In this document: positions 1 to 13,100 of the stretch, piece by piece | How positions within the stretch are numbered: position 1 is the first letter of the stretch | Layout of the letters: the number at the start of each line of letters is the position of its first letter | Assembly: GCA_949130485.1 (NCBI GenBank) | Contig: OX422196.1 | Location: 7,111,054 to 7,175,053, forward strand | Direction: 5' to 3' | From: Agelas oroides | Taxonomy: Eukaryota > Porifera > Demospongiae > Agelasida > Agelasidae | DNA: 64,000 nt | Notes under the pieces: generated by a model | The model's database searches: none | Seen by the model: the letters and a program-made list of their open reading frames with translations, nothing else | Told to the model about the DNA's origin: nothing | Made by a program: the position numbers and the translations under genes

Positions 1-2295
1 CAGTTTCTAGTCTCCTCCTCTCCTTCTCAGCAACAGCTGCCTCCGTGTCTGTGATCTCTTTCTTGATGGATCGTAACCTAACAGAAAGATACCCTTGGCC
101 ATAAGACTCAGACATGAGCCCTCGGTCATCACACAAGGTCACACAAACTCATGATGTCACACGGTGTCACACAAACTCATGATGTCACACGACATCACAA
201 TCCCAATGAAAGCCTGTGCTTGTTCGTAGTCCCAGTAGCAGCACATACCTAAACACATCCTCCATCTTCATTCTATCTTCCTTCTCGGTTTGTCTCCTCT
301 TTGCCTGAGTTAAGATAAAAGAGTCATACTTGTGCTCTGACTACAAGCAAGGAGTCACTCACTCACCTCTTCCTTCATCTCTCTAGCTTTCCTTCGCTGC
401 TTTTTGCTCTTCCTGTCTTCAGCTCTGACTGGTCTCTTGAATGAAGGCAACTCAGCATCTCTCCCTTCCTCCTCCTCCTCCTCCTCCTCCTCCTCCTCCT
501 CCTCCTCTTGTCCCTCACCACCAAAGAGTCCTTCGGTCATCTCTTCTAGCCACACATGCTGAAAGCAGAACAAGCGTAAGTATGAAGACAGCTAGCCTTG
601 TACCCAAGCTGCTCGTCAAATGCAAGCGGCCTGGGTACGAGGCTAAAAGACAGCATCTTTGAACCACACATATCTCTCTGCCACACCTCTCTTTGTTGGT
701 GGGTCATGGAGGCAAGTTGGAGCTTCTTTTCCAGCTTCTCTGCTGCTCTCAACTTCCGTTCCTCCACATCCACAGCAAGACGCAGTAGATCCTAAAGTGT
801 CAGGAACACCATCCATTTAGTACATGTCTTGCTTCAAAGTTCAAGAGTAAAATGTCATATTCAGCTTCTGTAGATATGTCAAGGTAGCCTCATACCCAGG
901 CCACACGGGAAGAGGAAAAAGTGCACTTTTCCTCCTCCCATGTGGCCTAGGATGCAAGGCTAAATATTGAGGTAGTTACTTAGACTATCCTTTACCAAAT
1001 CAGAAAGTAGTTATGGACTCTCTCTACCTGGTGATCCTCGAAGGTAGGATTGTAGGAGGTTCCCGGTGGAGGGGCTTCTACACTCTCTAGGGCTGAAGGT
1101 TTCATCCTCATAGTGTTAGGTATCTAAAGAACAGGGGGTGGGGGGATACGAGGGTAAGAAGCAAGGACTCATAACGCTCCACTCCTGTGATACATCAACT
1201 CGCTAAAACCAACCTAACAACTGCCTCACTTTGATAGGTTTCTTCCTGGTGACTTTCAAGTAGTGCTCGTCAGGAATATCAGCAGGCTTGGTTACTATGG
1301 AGACAGGGAGGAGGGAGCCTAAATTCTAGTGAAGGTGTCTTACACTACCATGAGACAAGGTACCTTCATTGTCAGCCCAAAGGTCTCTTGGAACAGGCTT
1401 CATCTGTAGTCTTTCCTTTGTGGCGGCCATTGTTCGTTGTTGTTGCCTTATTTGGGCATAGGTGACACTTTGGTCGTACTCATCATCACTAGAGGAGTCA
1501 CCAACACCAGAATCCTCAAGTGAAGCAGCTGAACCGTCTTTTAGCTTCAGCTTTCTTGATTGTGGCTTCCTTCTCTTCCGTCCTGGAAATGGTGGCACCC
1601 TTGTGTCTGGTTGGAGGTTGGCCTCTGAGCGAAGTGGTTTCAGCTTTTTTTTCCATTTTCCTCCAGTTGTCTTATCGTCACTCTCACCACCCTCTTTTGC
1701 AACAAAATATAACTCTTCATCAGCCTTTTCGGCAGCACAACCCCTGCAGGGAAATAGTTATACTGCCTTAGTCCCAGGCTCTTCCCCCCCTCCTCCCTCC
1801 CTCCTCCCTCCCCAAGAGCCTGGGTACAAGGTTTCATCTGTAGACAACTGGGGTCAAGGAACTTGATTGGCAAAAAATTGAACTTGATTGCTCCCTTCCA
1901 AAGCTTTTGAGCATTTGAATTGTAGTGAACTAGGACAATAGTAGCCAAGCCTCCTTAGTTAACTAAAAATTGCTGATCTGTCATTTGATTAGCTCTTTAA
2001 AAAATATGCTGATCACCTGCCTTCATTTTGATCCCAGTCGTAAATGCTTCTATGTGTACATTGTACAGCAACTGAGTGCCTCTTGTAATTATGTTTACGC
2101 CCTCACTTAGCCTCGCACCCAGCAGGTTCTCTTAGTATATAAAACGAGGTTATTAAACTCTCACTCAAGTTACCCCGTCCGCTCCTCTATTCTCCTCTCT
2201 TCCAAGAATTCTTCAACATCCTTAACGTCTGTGAACTTTCTTAGGTTAGCCTTGCTCTTTTTGCTGTATTTTCTCCTCTTTCTAGTTCTATCCAT
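1..2295 (-). CDS. NOP53: NOP53/GLTSCR2-like ribosome biogenesis factor (partial at 3' end)
   Basis: Nucleolar protein of large-subunit assembly; the family recruits the MTR4/exosome machinery to pre-60S particles. Exons on the minus strand, in transcription order: 2174-2295, 1364-1743, 1230-1294, 1028-1123, 687-791, 367-558, 249-304 and 77 down to the window edge. All junctions are GT/AG and codon phase is kept across each. Family landmarks in order: VEEFLEERRIEERTG near residue 30, DEELYFVAKEGG, DLWADNEG, SYNPTFEDHQ, the basic/acidic helix ERKLRAAEKLEKKLQ, a run of glutamates encoded by a (TCC)n tract at about 469-506, and FRLRSIKKEI. These match human NOP53 in order and spacing. I place the start at MDRTRKRRK (2295); an in-frame upstream ATG at 2364 would add 23 residues without family resemblance. 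The C-terminal end lies outside the window. It is divergent from TOGARAM1. Confidence 0.9.
593..645. repeat. Short palindromic element (TAGCCT-end family)
   Basis: Starts TAGCCTTGTACCCAAGC and ends GCCTGGGTACGAGGCTA, so the ends are near-perfect inverted repeats. It lies in a NOP53 intron. Another family member lies at 886-963 in the next intron (TAGCCTCATACCCAGGC ... GCAAGGCTA). Confidence 0.75.
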
Positions 2296-2696
2296 TCCTT
2301 TTTCCAGTACGTTTTTTTCCCCAGCGTGTGCAGCTGAACACGTGCTTTCAGGGAACAGGTACACAAATTTTGGTATTGCCCCCCGAGAAAGCTTAGCAGA
2401 AAGGTGGGCGTGGTCGTGTGGTTCCCAGGTTGCACGTGCAGCAAAACAACAAACGAGCTGTGCAGCGCGGTGGAGTAAGTGGTGCTAATTGTTGTCTCCT
2501 AGTTCTCGATAAACTTGACTTTATTTCGGCCAAGATGAAGAAACGGCAGAAAGAGAAGAGGAGAACCCCGTGAACGCCATCGGTATCCAAGCGACTACCT
2601 ACGCGTTATAAATTCGAGCTACCGCGTTCTTTCGAACGCTATCGTTAGATTGTTGTTGAAGTGCATGTGAATCTGCAGTGCGTGTGAAATTTCTCC
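2296..2696. promoter_or_regulatory. Probable bidirectional promoter, NOP53 / TOGARAM1
   Basis: About 400 bases separate the two divergent start codons. The stretch has no splice-linked coding sequence and no interspersed repeat, which is unusual in this repeat-rich window. A CACGTG hexamer lies near 2339. No TATA box is obvious. The promoter role is inferred from head-to-head gene order only. Confidence 0.5.
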
Positions 2697-5600
2697 ATGG
2701 TTTATTTGTCTCAAAGGAAGGAGGATATGGCTAGTAATGGCCTCGAGGACTCCATGCTAAACGATTCTCTTGAAATCGGCGAATGGAAAGCAGCTGTATC
2801 CATTGCTCCAGAAAGCAGGAACGGTGGTACTGACTATTTGGCGTTCTCGGGGCAAGATGAACTCTACCTAGGCTTGTTTCCTCACTGTGTGGAAGTTTTG
2901 CTTCATGACAAGTCCAGTTGGAAAAACCGCGCGTCCGGAATTGCCAAGATTCATTCGGCCATAAGCAGTGTTCAAGACAACTCCATTCTTGAAGCCAATC
3001 TTCCCATGATAGTGAAGCTAGTCAGTGTTCCACTGGGTGACACACATTTCAAGGTGGCCCAAACGGGTCTGGAACTGGTGGGGTGTCTGGTGTCGAAAGT
3101 TGGAAAAAGCCTTGCGCCCTACCTGCCCAGTTTGGTGCCAGGAATTTTGACTAAAATGGGCTCAAATAAGTACGCAATCAAGCAGGCAGGCATGAATGTG
3201 CTAATGCAGCTGATGCGCTGTTGTAAGCCTCAGCAAGTGGTGAACCAGGTTACAAACTATGGCCTCCAACACAAGACCTCCAGAGTTCGTGAAGAATCCA
3301 TCAATGTCGTCATTGCTACTCTCCTGACGTTCTCCAAGACAGACTTACTGCTGCTCTCCCTTGTCAAGGAGATTGCTCCTTGTTTGGGGGATGACAAGCA
3401 GAAGGTTCGCCAGGCCAGTCTGGAAGCCGTAGCCTTACTCTCTTACCTCGTAGACAGAGTGGACTTGAGGGAAGTGATTGCTATCGTTGCCAACATGGAA
3501 AAGATTAGAGGGCTAGAGATGAGGGGGGACGGGGGAGTCAGCATGATGGATGCATTTCACGCGAGGCTATCGCGACAGGTGTACCCACAGTTGAATGCAG
3601 ACGGGCTTGTTGAACATGGCATATCTGTTGCAAATGCAAAGACACACCACTCCTACAGTGGTGCTGATATTGACTGGATATTGGCATCCAGGGGGTCTAA
3701 GACGCCTGGTGCAAACACTGGTGCACCTATGGCTCAACAACAGCAACAGCAAGGTGCTGCTTCAAGGAAGCCTCCGCTCGCACAGCCAAATGGATCTTTT
3801 GTGTCTGGAGGGTCGACCTTTCGTCCGTACCGGAGTGCAGGGAAGAGACTACCGTGGGAGGTGGAGGCAGCTGAAGATACAGCAACAAACACAACTGCAA
3901 TCGGCAGCAATATGGTATGTTTAGAGCAGTACTAGTTTTAGTAGTGGTCTGTGTTAGAGGGAGACCAAGGAGTGCCATTTTATTGTGAAATACTCCCGGC
4001 TAGGAACAGTAGTCTTGCAGGCTAGAGTCTGGCCTATGAGACTATTGGAACAGTGGTATTATCTCATAAGCTTTCCGTAACTGGCAATTTGTGACTTTTT
4101 CTGGTCCAGTGACTCTCCGTTTGATCAATCTTGGTCTCATTTTCTGCAATGAAACTTCAAGGTATTATATTTCCATTTTGTCTTGCAAGATGAGGCAAAC
4201 AGCTGTGCTGTGGTTTAAGGAGTGACATACTGCAGTATACTGCGGTTTAACCCCTAATATACTCTTCAGTAGGAAGCAATTTAATCGCTGGTAGGGAGTG
4301 ATTACTGTGGTTTTAATCCCAGTTAAGGAATGATATACTTCGTTCTAACCCTTGGTAGGGAGTGATATGTATGGTTTAACGTACTCTTCACTAGGAAGCA
4401 ATACACTATCATTTAACCCCTAGTATGCAGTGATTTTCAGTAGGAAAGCAATCTACTATAGTTTAACCCCTCGTAGGCAGCAGTATACTGTGGTTAACCC
4501 CTAATAGGCTGTGTTGACCCACTGTACCTGTAGTTTAACCCCTCGTAGGCAGCAGTATACTGTGGTTAACCCCTAATAGGCTGTGTTGACCCACTGTACC
4601 TGTAGTTTAACCCCTCGTAGGCAGCAGTATACTGTGGTTAACCCCTAATAGGCTGTGTTGACCCACTGTACCTGTAGTTTAACCCCTCGTAGGCAGCAGT
4701 ATACTGTGGTTAACCCCTAATAGGCTGTGTTGACCCACTGTACCTGTAAAGGTTGTTTTCTCCTTTAGGCAACTTGACCCGTCTAATTGCATGTTTTTTT
4801 GACTCTGAATATCAGTCAGCAATGTGACTCCTGTGTATTCATACCGAGGAATGTGTGGAGGAATGTTTGTTGTGTTGTGGTCCCAGACTATAGCTCTCTT
4901 GTTCCCCACTCTCCCCCTCTCTTGAACTTTCCCTCTGTCTTCTTTCCACCCTCCCCATACAGATGAATGGTCACGCCTTCACAAAGTTTCAAGCCCCTTC
5001 CCCAGTGGTACCGGCTTCCCAGTTTCCAACTGTACCCCCGAGCCATTTCACAAGAGAAGTAGGAGGAGGAGTGACTCTGTCATCCTATGCACCCCTCACC
5101 TCTAAAAAGATGGGAGGGTCTTATGCTGACATCTACCTCACCAAGCTACAGCGTGGCACAGCAGTACCCATGTCAGTTGCTACCAAACCTGTCCACCCAC
5201 CACCAGGCTATAGCCGCAAGGGCAGCCTCAAAGGCACCGAAAACAGTGCTTTCTTTGTCCACAGAGCCCCACTGCCTCTCCACGCAACGATCCCTCCACC
5301 TATTACTTCAAAGCGACACTTGTCCCTCCCTGAGGGCTTCCTGCCTTCCTCCAGCATCAGTGAGAGTCTGGATCAGCACCGGTCTGAAGTCATGACTGCA
5401 GAAGGCCACCGTCTGCATGAACCACATTATGATATCACTGGTGCCAGTATGTCTGTTTCATGGCCAAGATCGCGGGGAAACCTCCCGGTGAGCCTGTTGC
5501 GAGGGTCACAGCAGATCAGTCCAAATGTGTCGGCTATGGTTGGAGGAGGTGAGGGTGTGATATGTTCTGTTTGTCCTCTGCAAGGATGTCAGTATGTATG

Positions 5601-7126
5601 AGAAGAGGAATCAAGACGGTCTCCATCCATTTACCCTTTCACCTTCTAAATTCTCTTCTTTCCTCTTCTCTCTGCAGTACATGGCTCAGTCAAGACAAGC
5701 ATGTCTCGTCCGCTCTCAAAACCTCGAGTCCGCAACCCGCTCACTTCGCTCAAGCAGCAACATCAACGCAGTCCCCAGGACAGCCCGACCCTGACAGAAC
5801 GAGAGTTCCTCTCCTCCTCAATGATTTCCAGTTGGGGGGAGAACATGGAGGAGGAGCTCTACAGGGCCATCCCTGACGACACCACGCTGTTGGACAGCAG
5901 TCTGTCCTCCTCCCTCGCCTCCCTCTGTGCCGCAACCGCGGAGGTGTGTGTGATGAGTTCATGTTTGAGACTATGAGCAGAGAGGGTGGGAGGGGAGGGA
6001 GAGAGTAGGAAAGTTTTTTTGCTCCTGCAATGAAGCTAATGCCAAAATTTCACACCCTTAGTGGTGTGAGCACTTAGCACCTCGGTGGTGTTGTAATGCC
6101 ACACTGATTAGCACCAGTTATCGCACTTGGATTTGTTGTGTTTCTTTCTTTTATCACATGCTTCCCTCCCCCACATACTGCACACACACACATGCCCCCC
6201 TCCCCCACACACATACACACACACATGTTCCCTGCACGTACACACACATCTCCCTGACAGGTTGATAAACTGAAGCACATCCGCAAGCAGGCTGCATCAA
6301 GGAAGGCCCAGCTATTGTCTGCTGAATGTTCCACCTCCAACTCCCCTGAGCTTTTGTGCACCCCTCCCCTCCGTCATCTCAGCGGGGAACCAGGCAGCAG
6401 CAGTCAGGAGGAGGAGCCTACAACGGGAGAGGAGAAAGAAAGAAAACAAAGGTTAGTGGTGACTGGTGGAGAGATCTTCATAGCAAAGTCTTTTGTTGCT
6501 TTTTGGGGGGTGAAGTTGCCTGAAGAAGAACAATGTCTAGTTGTAATGGTGAGACAAATCTATCCTCTGCTCCAATGCCAGAGCTCCAGGGGCTCAGTTA
6601 GCTCGCTACTAATCATGCAGAGTTAGCCTAAGAAAGATCCAGCCTGAGAATTGAACAGTGTCTATGGATAAATGCCACCTATCCTCTGCTCCAATGCCAG
6701 AGCTCCAGTGGCTCAGTTGGTAAGAGCATCTGACTAGAATTCAGAAGACCCAGGTTCGAATCCTGGCTGGATCTCAATGTCTTTTTTCGACAAATCTTGT
6801 CAGTACTTTACTGTGGTAGTCTAAAAGATCCACCAACTTCTTAGTAGCCATCACCATGGTAACAGGTTTTACCTCATGGAGGGTCTGGGAGCTTGTTAGT
6901 AAGGAGAGAGACGATAGCTACCAAGTTTGTAAGATCTCTTTTCACACTTGCTACGAGGCAGTGAAGTATATGCAAGAAAAGTTCTAACAACTCACACTCA
7001 TAAGCTCCTGTTGGTAGCCATGGTTCCTTCCCTTATTAACTGAGTAACTAGGACTACGCATGCGTATGATCTGTCTGTCGTCTGTCTGTATGATCTGTCT
7101 GTCGTCTGTCTGTATGTCTGTCTGTC

Positions 7127-7165
<39 letters not shown>

Positions 7166-10100
7166 GTCTGTCTGTCTGTCTGTCTGTCTTATTAACTGAG
7201 TAATGAGCTCCTAGACAGTGTGTCTCAGTAAAGGAGTGTTTGTGACTACAGTGAATATTGATCTCTCTCCCTCATCATCCTGCAGTTTGCCACCCAAGAA
7301 GAAACCAAAGGAGAAGGCAGCCTCTCAGTCCCAGTCTCCAGCTGGGAAAAAGTGGAACTCGGACAACAGCATCAAGCACCTTCCAACACAGCAGAGCCTG
7401 GAGGTGATCGACCTCAGCAAAACGTACGTCATCAAAGAAGAAATGGCCGCCACCAGTACCACTCACACCTCGGTGCATGCTGCCAAGAAGCCACCACAGG
7501 TTGGTGCTCTGAGCAAGATAAATAGGCAGAGTATCACTTTACAGAGCCAGGAAGACGAGCCTGATGCACCACCGATGAGGGGGATCTCACTGGAGGGACG
7601 TAGCTTGGAGAAAGGGACAGAAAATGATGGTAGGGAAATCCAGAAGAAGAAATCAAGGAAATTATCAGACCCCTTGAAGGGTAGTGTCCCCCCCAAACCT
7701 CGAAACTCGCGGTCAAATTCGTTTGCTGTTGAGGGACTGCAGAGACGGCCAAGTATTGAAAGAGGGGGTACCAATATGATTGACATGGAAGTCAGCGGCA
7801 TTGGGTCCCCTAAGAGGAGTGGGGAGGGTGGCAGTGGCCCCCAGACGCCCTCTCTCTCTCAGGCAACAAAGGAAAGCATAGCTCAGAAGAGACAGAAACA
7901 GCTGGAAGAGAAACAGCCAGGATTCGAGTCTCACTCTGCCACTTACCCCAGCTCCAAGCCCCCAATCCCACCTCAACCTGCCGACCTTACCGTTTCAGCT
8001 CCTGTCCGCCATGTAAGAAACAAGCACAAACATCGCTCGAGCTCAAAAGCCGAGTCTGGCTTTACACCAACAGGTGACGAGACACCCCGGGGCAGGCACT
8101 ATAGTCGAAACAGCTCGCTGGCTGAGTTGGATTCTAGTACCACTGGAGGGTCACTGAATGGATCTCAGTTAGAGGAGCTAAACCCGTTTGATAACCCAGA
8201 GCACGGCTTGCGTGAGGCGATGCAGAATATCTCCAGTGAGGACTGGAGTGCTAAGTGTGAAGGGTTGTTGGCGGTCAGGCGGCTGGCCATGTTCCATGCC
8301 GACACACTGTTGCCACAACTGCACAGCGTGGTGATGGCCGTGCAGGAAGAGGTGAGAGGATGGGCTCGTGTATAGCTAGCTACATGGTAAATTGCTGATC
8401 AGGCGATGGGTGTTACTTGTCGCATGTACATTAAAAGTCTCATTCTCAAGCCTATAAAATGGCCTGGGAATGAGGCTAGGCTATTTGTTACACAGCTGTT
8501 TGGGTCTAGAACAGCATGTATGTAATCTACCATATGTTTCATAGGAGAATACTTCAATAAATCGGTTTCTGTCCATGAAATTTATTCTTGGCAAAATGTC
8601 TTTCACTAAATCTTTCTGCTGCCTAAATCTGACTTGAGCATAAGGTCATTTGTGCAAGTCTCTTTTGCAGAATTTGTTGATTCACATTGTTTGTCTTTGC
8701 TCCCCACCTCCTACCTCCCAGGTACGGAACCTTCGCTCGTCGGTGGCCCGGGGAGCCATTGCCTGTGTAGGAGACCTCTTCACCAACATGGGCAGGTCCA
8801 TGGAGCAGGTGAGCCAGTGACTCGTGCATGCAACTATAGTTTACTGGGGGTATATCTCAAGATTACAGGGTTCTACCCTCAGTTCACTGAGGTATATCTC
8901 AAGATTACAGGGTTCTACCCTCAGTATACTGAGGTATATCTCAAGATTACAGGGTTCTACCCTCAGCTCACTGAGGTATATCTCAAGATTACAGGGTTCT
9001 ACCCTCAGTATACTGAGGTATATCTCAAGATTACAGGGTTCTACCCTCAGCTCACTGAGGTATATCTCAAGATTACAGGGTTCTACCCTCAGTATACTGA
9101 GGTATATCTCAAGATTACAGGGTTCTACCCTCAGCTCACTGAGGTATATCTCAAGATTACAGGGTTCTACCCTCAGTATGTCACAGTATTACAGACTGCT
9201 GTATTGTCTTGGCAGATGTTGGGGGTGGGGCTACACCCTGCTCCTAACGTCTGGCAAGGGAGAGAAACTGGTCTAGCACAATAGACTAAGGACAATGCAC
9301 CACCAGTTGTGAAATATGCTATTGACCAGAAATTCATAAATCAGTAATTCATACTTGGATTGTTTGTGAAGTGGTTTCATAGGAATTTGTTTTGTTGTGT
9401 CCACCATTCCACTGGTATGTATTCATTCATTCTGAGATGTGAATAATATGTGGGTCAACCCGTGTGGTTTACACTTGGTGTTTTCCTCCCAGGACTTGGA
9501 GAGCGTGGTTCGCATTCTGCTGCGCAAGGGAGGGGAGTCTAACACGTTCATACGGGAGGACGTGGAGAAGGCACTCACAGAGATGTTGAACGTTGTCAGT
9601 CCCGGGAAGAGCCTCACTGCACTCATCAGTGGGGGGCTTGCGTAAGTGGGAGGCAAAGTATAGCAGAGTCATGGTAGAGTATGGTAGAGTATGGTAGAGT
9701 ATGGTAGAGTATGGTAGAGTATGGTAGAGTATGGTAGAGTATGGTAGAGTATGGTAGAGTGTGGTAGAGTGTGGTAGAGTGTGGTAGAGTGTGGTAGAGT
9801 ATGGTAGAGTATGGTGGAGTATGGTAGAGTGTGGTAGAGTATGGTAGAGTATGGTAGAGTGTGGTAGAGTGTGGTAGAGTGTGGTAGAGTATGGTAGAGT
9901 ATGGTAGAGTATGGTGGAGTATGGTGGAGTATGGTAGAGTATGGTAGAGTATGGTAGAGTATGGTAGAGTATGGTAGAGTATGGTAGAGTATGGTGGAGT
10001 ATGGTAGAGTATGGTAGAGTATGGTAGAGTATGGTAGAGTATGGTAGAGTATGGTAGAGTATGGTGGAGTATGGTGGAGTATGGTAGAGTATGGTAGAGT

Positions 10101-13100
10101 ATGGTAGAGTATGGTAGAGTATGGTAGAGTATGGTAGAGTATGGTAGAGTGTGGTAGAGTATGACAGAGTATGGTAGAGTGTGGTAGAGTGTGGCCGAGT
10201 ATGGTAGAGTGTGGTAGAGTGTGGTAGAGTATGGTAGAGTATGGTAGAGTATGGTAGAGTATGGTAGTGTATGGTAGAGTATGGTAGAGTGTGGTAGAGT
10301 ATGGTAGAGTATGGTAGTGTATGGTAGAGTATGGTAGAGTGTGGTAGAGTGTGGTAGTGTGTGGTACATGTAGAGGCATGGTGGCCAATGGCAGAAAGTA
10401 GATATTTCCATTTCATCTCTCTTCCTTCCTACTTTCTCTCTTGCATTTCCCTCCTCAGCCACCGGAATGTTCATGTGCGTAATACCACCTCTCGGTTCAT
10501 CTGTCTTGCAGTGGAGTTGTACGATCCGGTACGTCTACTGCACTCAGGGAAGGATGTCGAGAGAACCCTGCCAGCCATTATACAGTTGGTAGGAGACAGT
10601 GCTCCAGAGGCAAGGTGAGTGAGGCAAAGACAGCTGCTTGGACCGAGTTACAACAACCAGACAACTACCAGCCCTCACAATCCTGGTGGCACATGCTGAG
10701 AGGCTGCCAGGTGTGTGACTGAAGCATTCAGTACCACCTGTGCAGTACCAAGAGCACATAAGAACGGGTGGCTTGAGTAAGAGCGTGTAATTCCGCAAAA
10801 TGTGAAACTGGTCAGAATGTACCGCTAGTACTAAAAATAGTAACACGTACTGTGCAGCTGCGCATAGACATACGCCATTTTTGCTAAGCACGTGACCGGA
10901 TGTTCAATTTTTAGTACAGTTCAATAATTTTGACTGGACTATGGGCTTTTATTGGAGTTACACACTCTTACTCGAGCTGCCCGTTCTTATGTGCTCTTGT
11001 AGTACATATAGAGGATTGTGAGGGTTGGTGGTTGTCTGGCTGTCATAGCTCAGTGGTAGAGCAGTGGCGGCTCAAGTGTCAGGTGGTTTGATTCCTGTCG
11101 AATGCAGGCTTTTCCCATTTTCACCTCAGTGTTCTTCATTAAGGCAGCAGAAAGATGGACGGCTCTGTTTCATTGCTTCTCTCTCACTCTAGATACTATG
11201 GTCGGAGGAGTCTTGACCTCCTGTGGCAGCAGTCAGAGTTTGACCGAGTCGCCTCCAGGGTGCTCTCCAGCCAGCTCTACTCCAAAGCCAGTCAGGCCAT
11301 TGAGAACCTCAAAACAAAGGTCAGTTTGAACATGGCTACCTAGATGAGGAAGAAGATGCGTTGCATTGCTCATGAGCTCCTGCATATAGTGCTACTAGAT
11401 CGCTATAGCCTCAAACCAGCTTTCCATTCCAGATTTTGTCAAACCTGGAACAGAAAGTCTGGGATTGAGGCTAATATTGCTATCCCCAGCTCTGAATAGT
11501 GGACCAATTTACAGTATACATCTCCTCCTTCTCCTGTCTTCTCCATATCCTCCTCCCTTCTCCTCCCTTCCCCTCCCTTCCCCTTTTCTCCCCCTCTCCT
11601 TCTTTCCCACCTCCCCACCCCTCCCCTTTCCTTCTCCTCTCTTCCTCTCTCCTCTCCTCCTCTCCCCTCTCCTCCCCTCCTCTCTTCCTCCTCTCCCCTC
11701 TCCTCCCCTCCTCTCCTCCCCCTCCTCCTCTCTCCCCTCCTCTCCTCCTCCTCTCCCCTCTCCTCTCCTCCTCTCCCCTCTCCTCCTCCTCTCTCCCCTC
11801 CTTCCCTTCTCCCCATTCCTCCTCTCTCTCCTCCTTCCCTTCTCCCCTTTCTTCCTCTCTCCTCCTCTTCCTCTCTCCTCCTCTTCCTCTCCCTTCCTGT
11901 CCCCTCTCCCAGGGTGTTGGAGACCCCCCATCTGAGTCCCAGTCTTCAAAGCATCATGCCAGTGGCGGCAGCAGACACTCTACCGGTGGCTCAATACGAG
12001 TGTCCATGCACAGCACCCCTGCCACCCACAGGGCATCCTCCACCTCCGACCATTCCCCCAGCAGTAACAACAACTCCACCTCTGCAAACTCAACCACAAA
12101 GAAGCCATCTAGGAAACACCAGCAGCATGGAGCAGTGGGCGAGTCCTCGGGGCAGGGTGGTGTCGGGGTGGAGTCTGTTCCCTTACCAGAAGGGCTAGTG
12201 GACCGACTCAAGGCGAGCAACTGGAGTGAGAGGTTTGAGGCCGTGAGCGACCTGGAGAACTTTGTGAATGTCTACCCAACTGCACTCGCACCGCACCTAC
12301 ACAAGGTGAGTGGTTGCTGCTCACTGACAATGGATAATCAGTCGCCTACCGTGCGCTGGATGTGTTTTTGACCAGTACCAGACTAGCCTCATTCCCAGGC
12401 TCCTCCCCAGCTTTTGAGGAGGAGCCTGGGAACAAGGCTATACCAAACCTCATGTAGTCTCCTTGGATGCTGTTGGCTGGTGTGCATCACATGATGAGGT
12501 CTGGTATGGGTTTAAATGCGTCCTGTGCAGTGGCTGACTTGGTAACATCTACGCCTGCTTTTTATTCGGGGAGACGTCACAGTGATTCATTGGAATCCTG
12601 TCACAACTTGAGCCTCGTTCCCAGGCTCTGAGGAGAGAGCCTGGGAACGAGGCTACACGACTTACCCCCTCCCCCTTATAATTGTATAGTACCACTCAGT
12701 CACTTCTCACCTCCTCACACCCTCCCTTACCTGTGTGTTACTACAGGTGTTTGATGCGTTCAGTCCTCGTTTGACTGACAGGAACAGCAAGGTGAACCTG
12801 CACGCCCTGGAGGCCTTCAGCAACATTGTCCCTCTGCTGGGCAACATGCTGGTGCCCATTGTGAACAACGTGGTCACTGCCCTTGTTCCCAACCTTGCCT
12901 CACGGAATCCCACCATCCACTCCACTGCCATGACAGTGCTTGACTTGCTCTCACAGTGCATTGGTAAGGGGGACGCTACTGAAGTGTTGGAAACCTAGCC
13001 TTGGTCCCAGGCCACCACCCCGCTTGCAATATGCCATTTTTTTCCCACTTGGGCAAGAGCTGGAAACAAGGCTTCTTACTGGAAGCCAACTTGATGACAA

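Noticed and set aside
355-573. Small glutamate-rich protein of its own
   Set aside because: The reading frame belongs to NOP53 exon 367-558, bounded by a clear acceptor and donor.
8634-9284. 216-residue plus-strand ORF with repeated YLKITGFYPQ
   Set aside because: It reads through exon 8722-8808 into the 42-base minisatellite, whose length is a multiple of three; the GT donor at 8809 and the downstream exons show this is intron.
9469-10474. Long minus-strand open frames of repeated YHTLPYSTIL
   Set aside because: They are the decamer array read in three frames; the unit has no stop, and the region is an intron of a well-supported plus-strand gene.
11439-12371. Pro/Ser-rich and Arg/Glu-rich ORFs on both strands
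   Set aside because: Produced by the polypyrimidine tract; only 11913-12305 is coding, as an exon of TOGARAM1.
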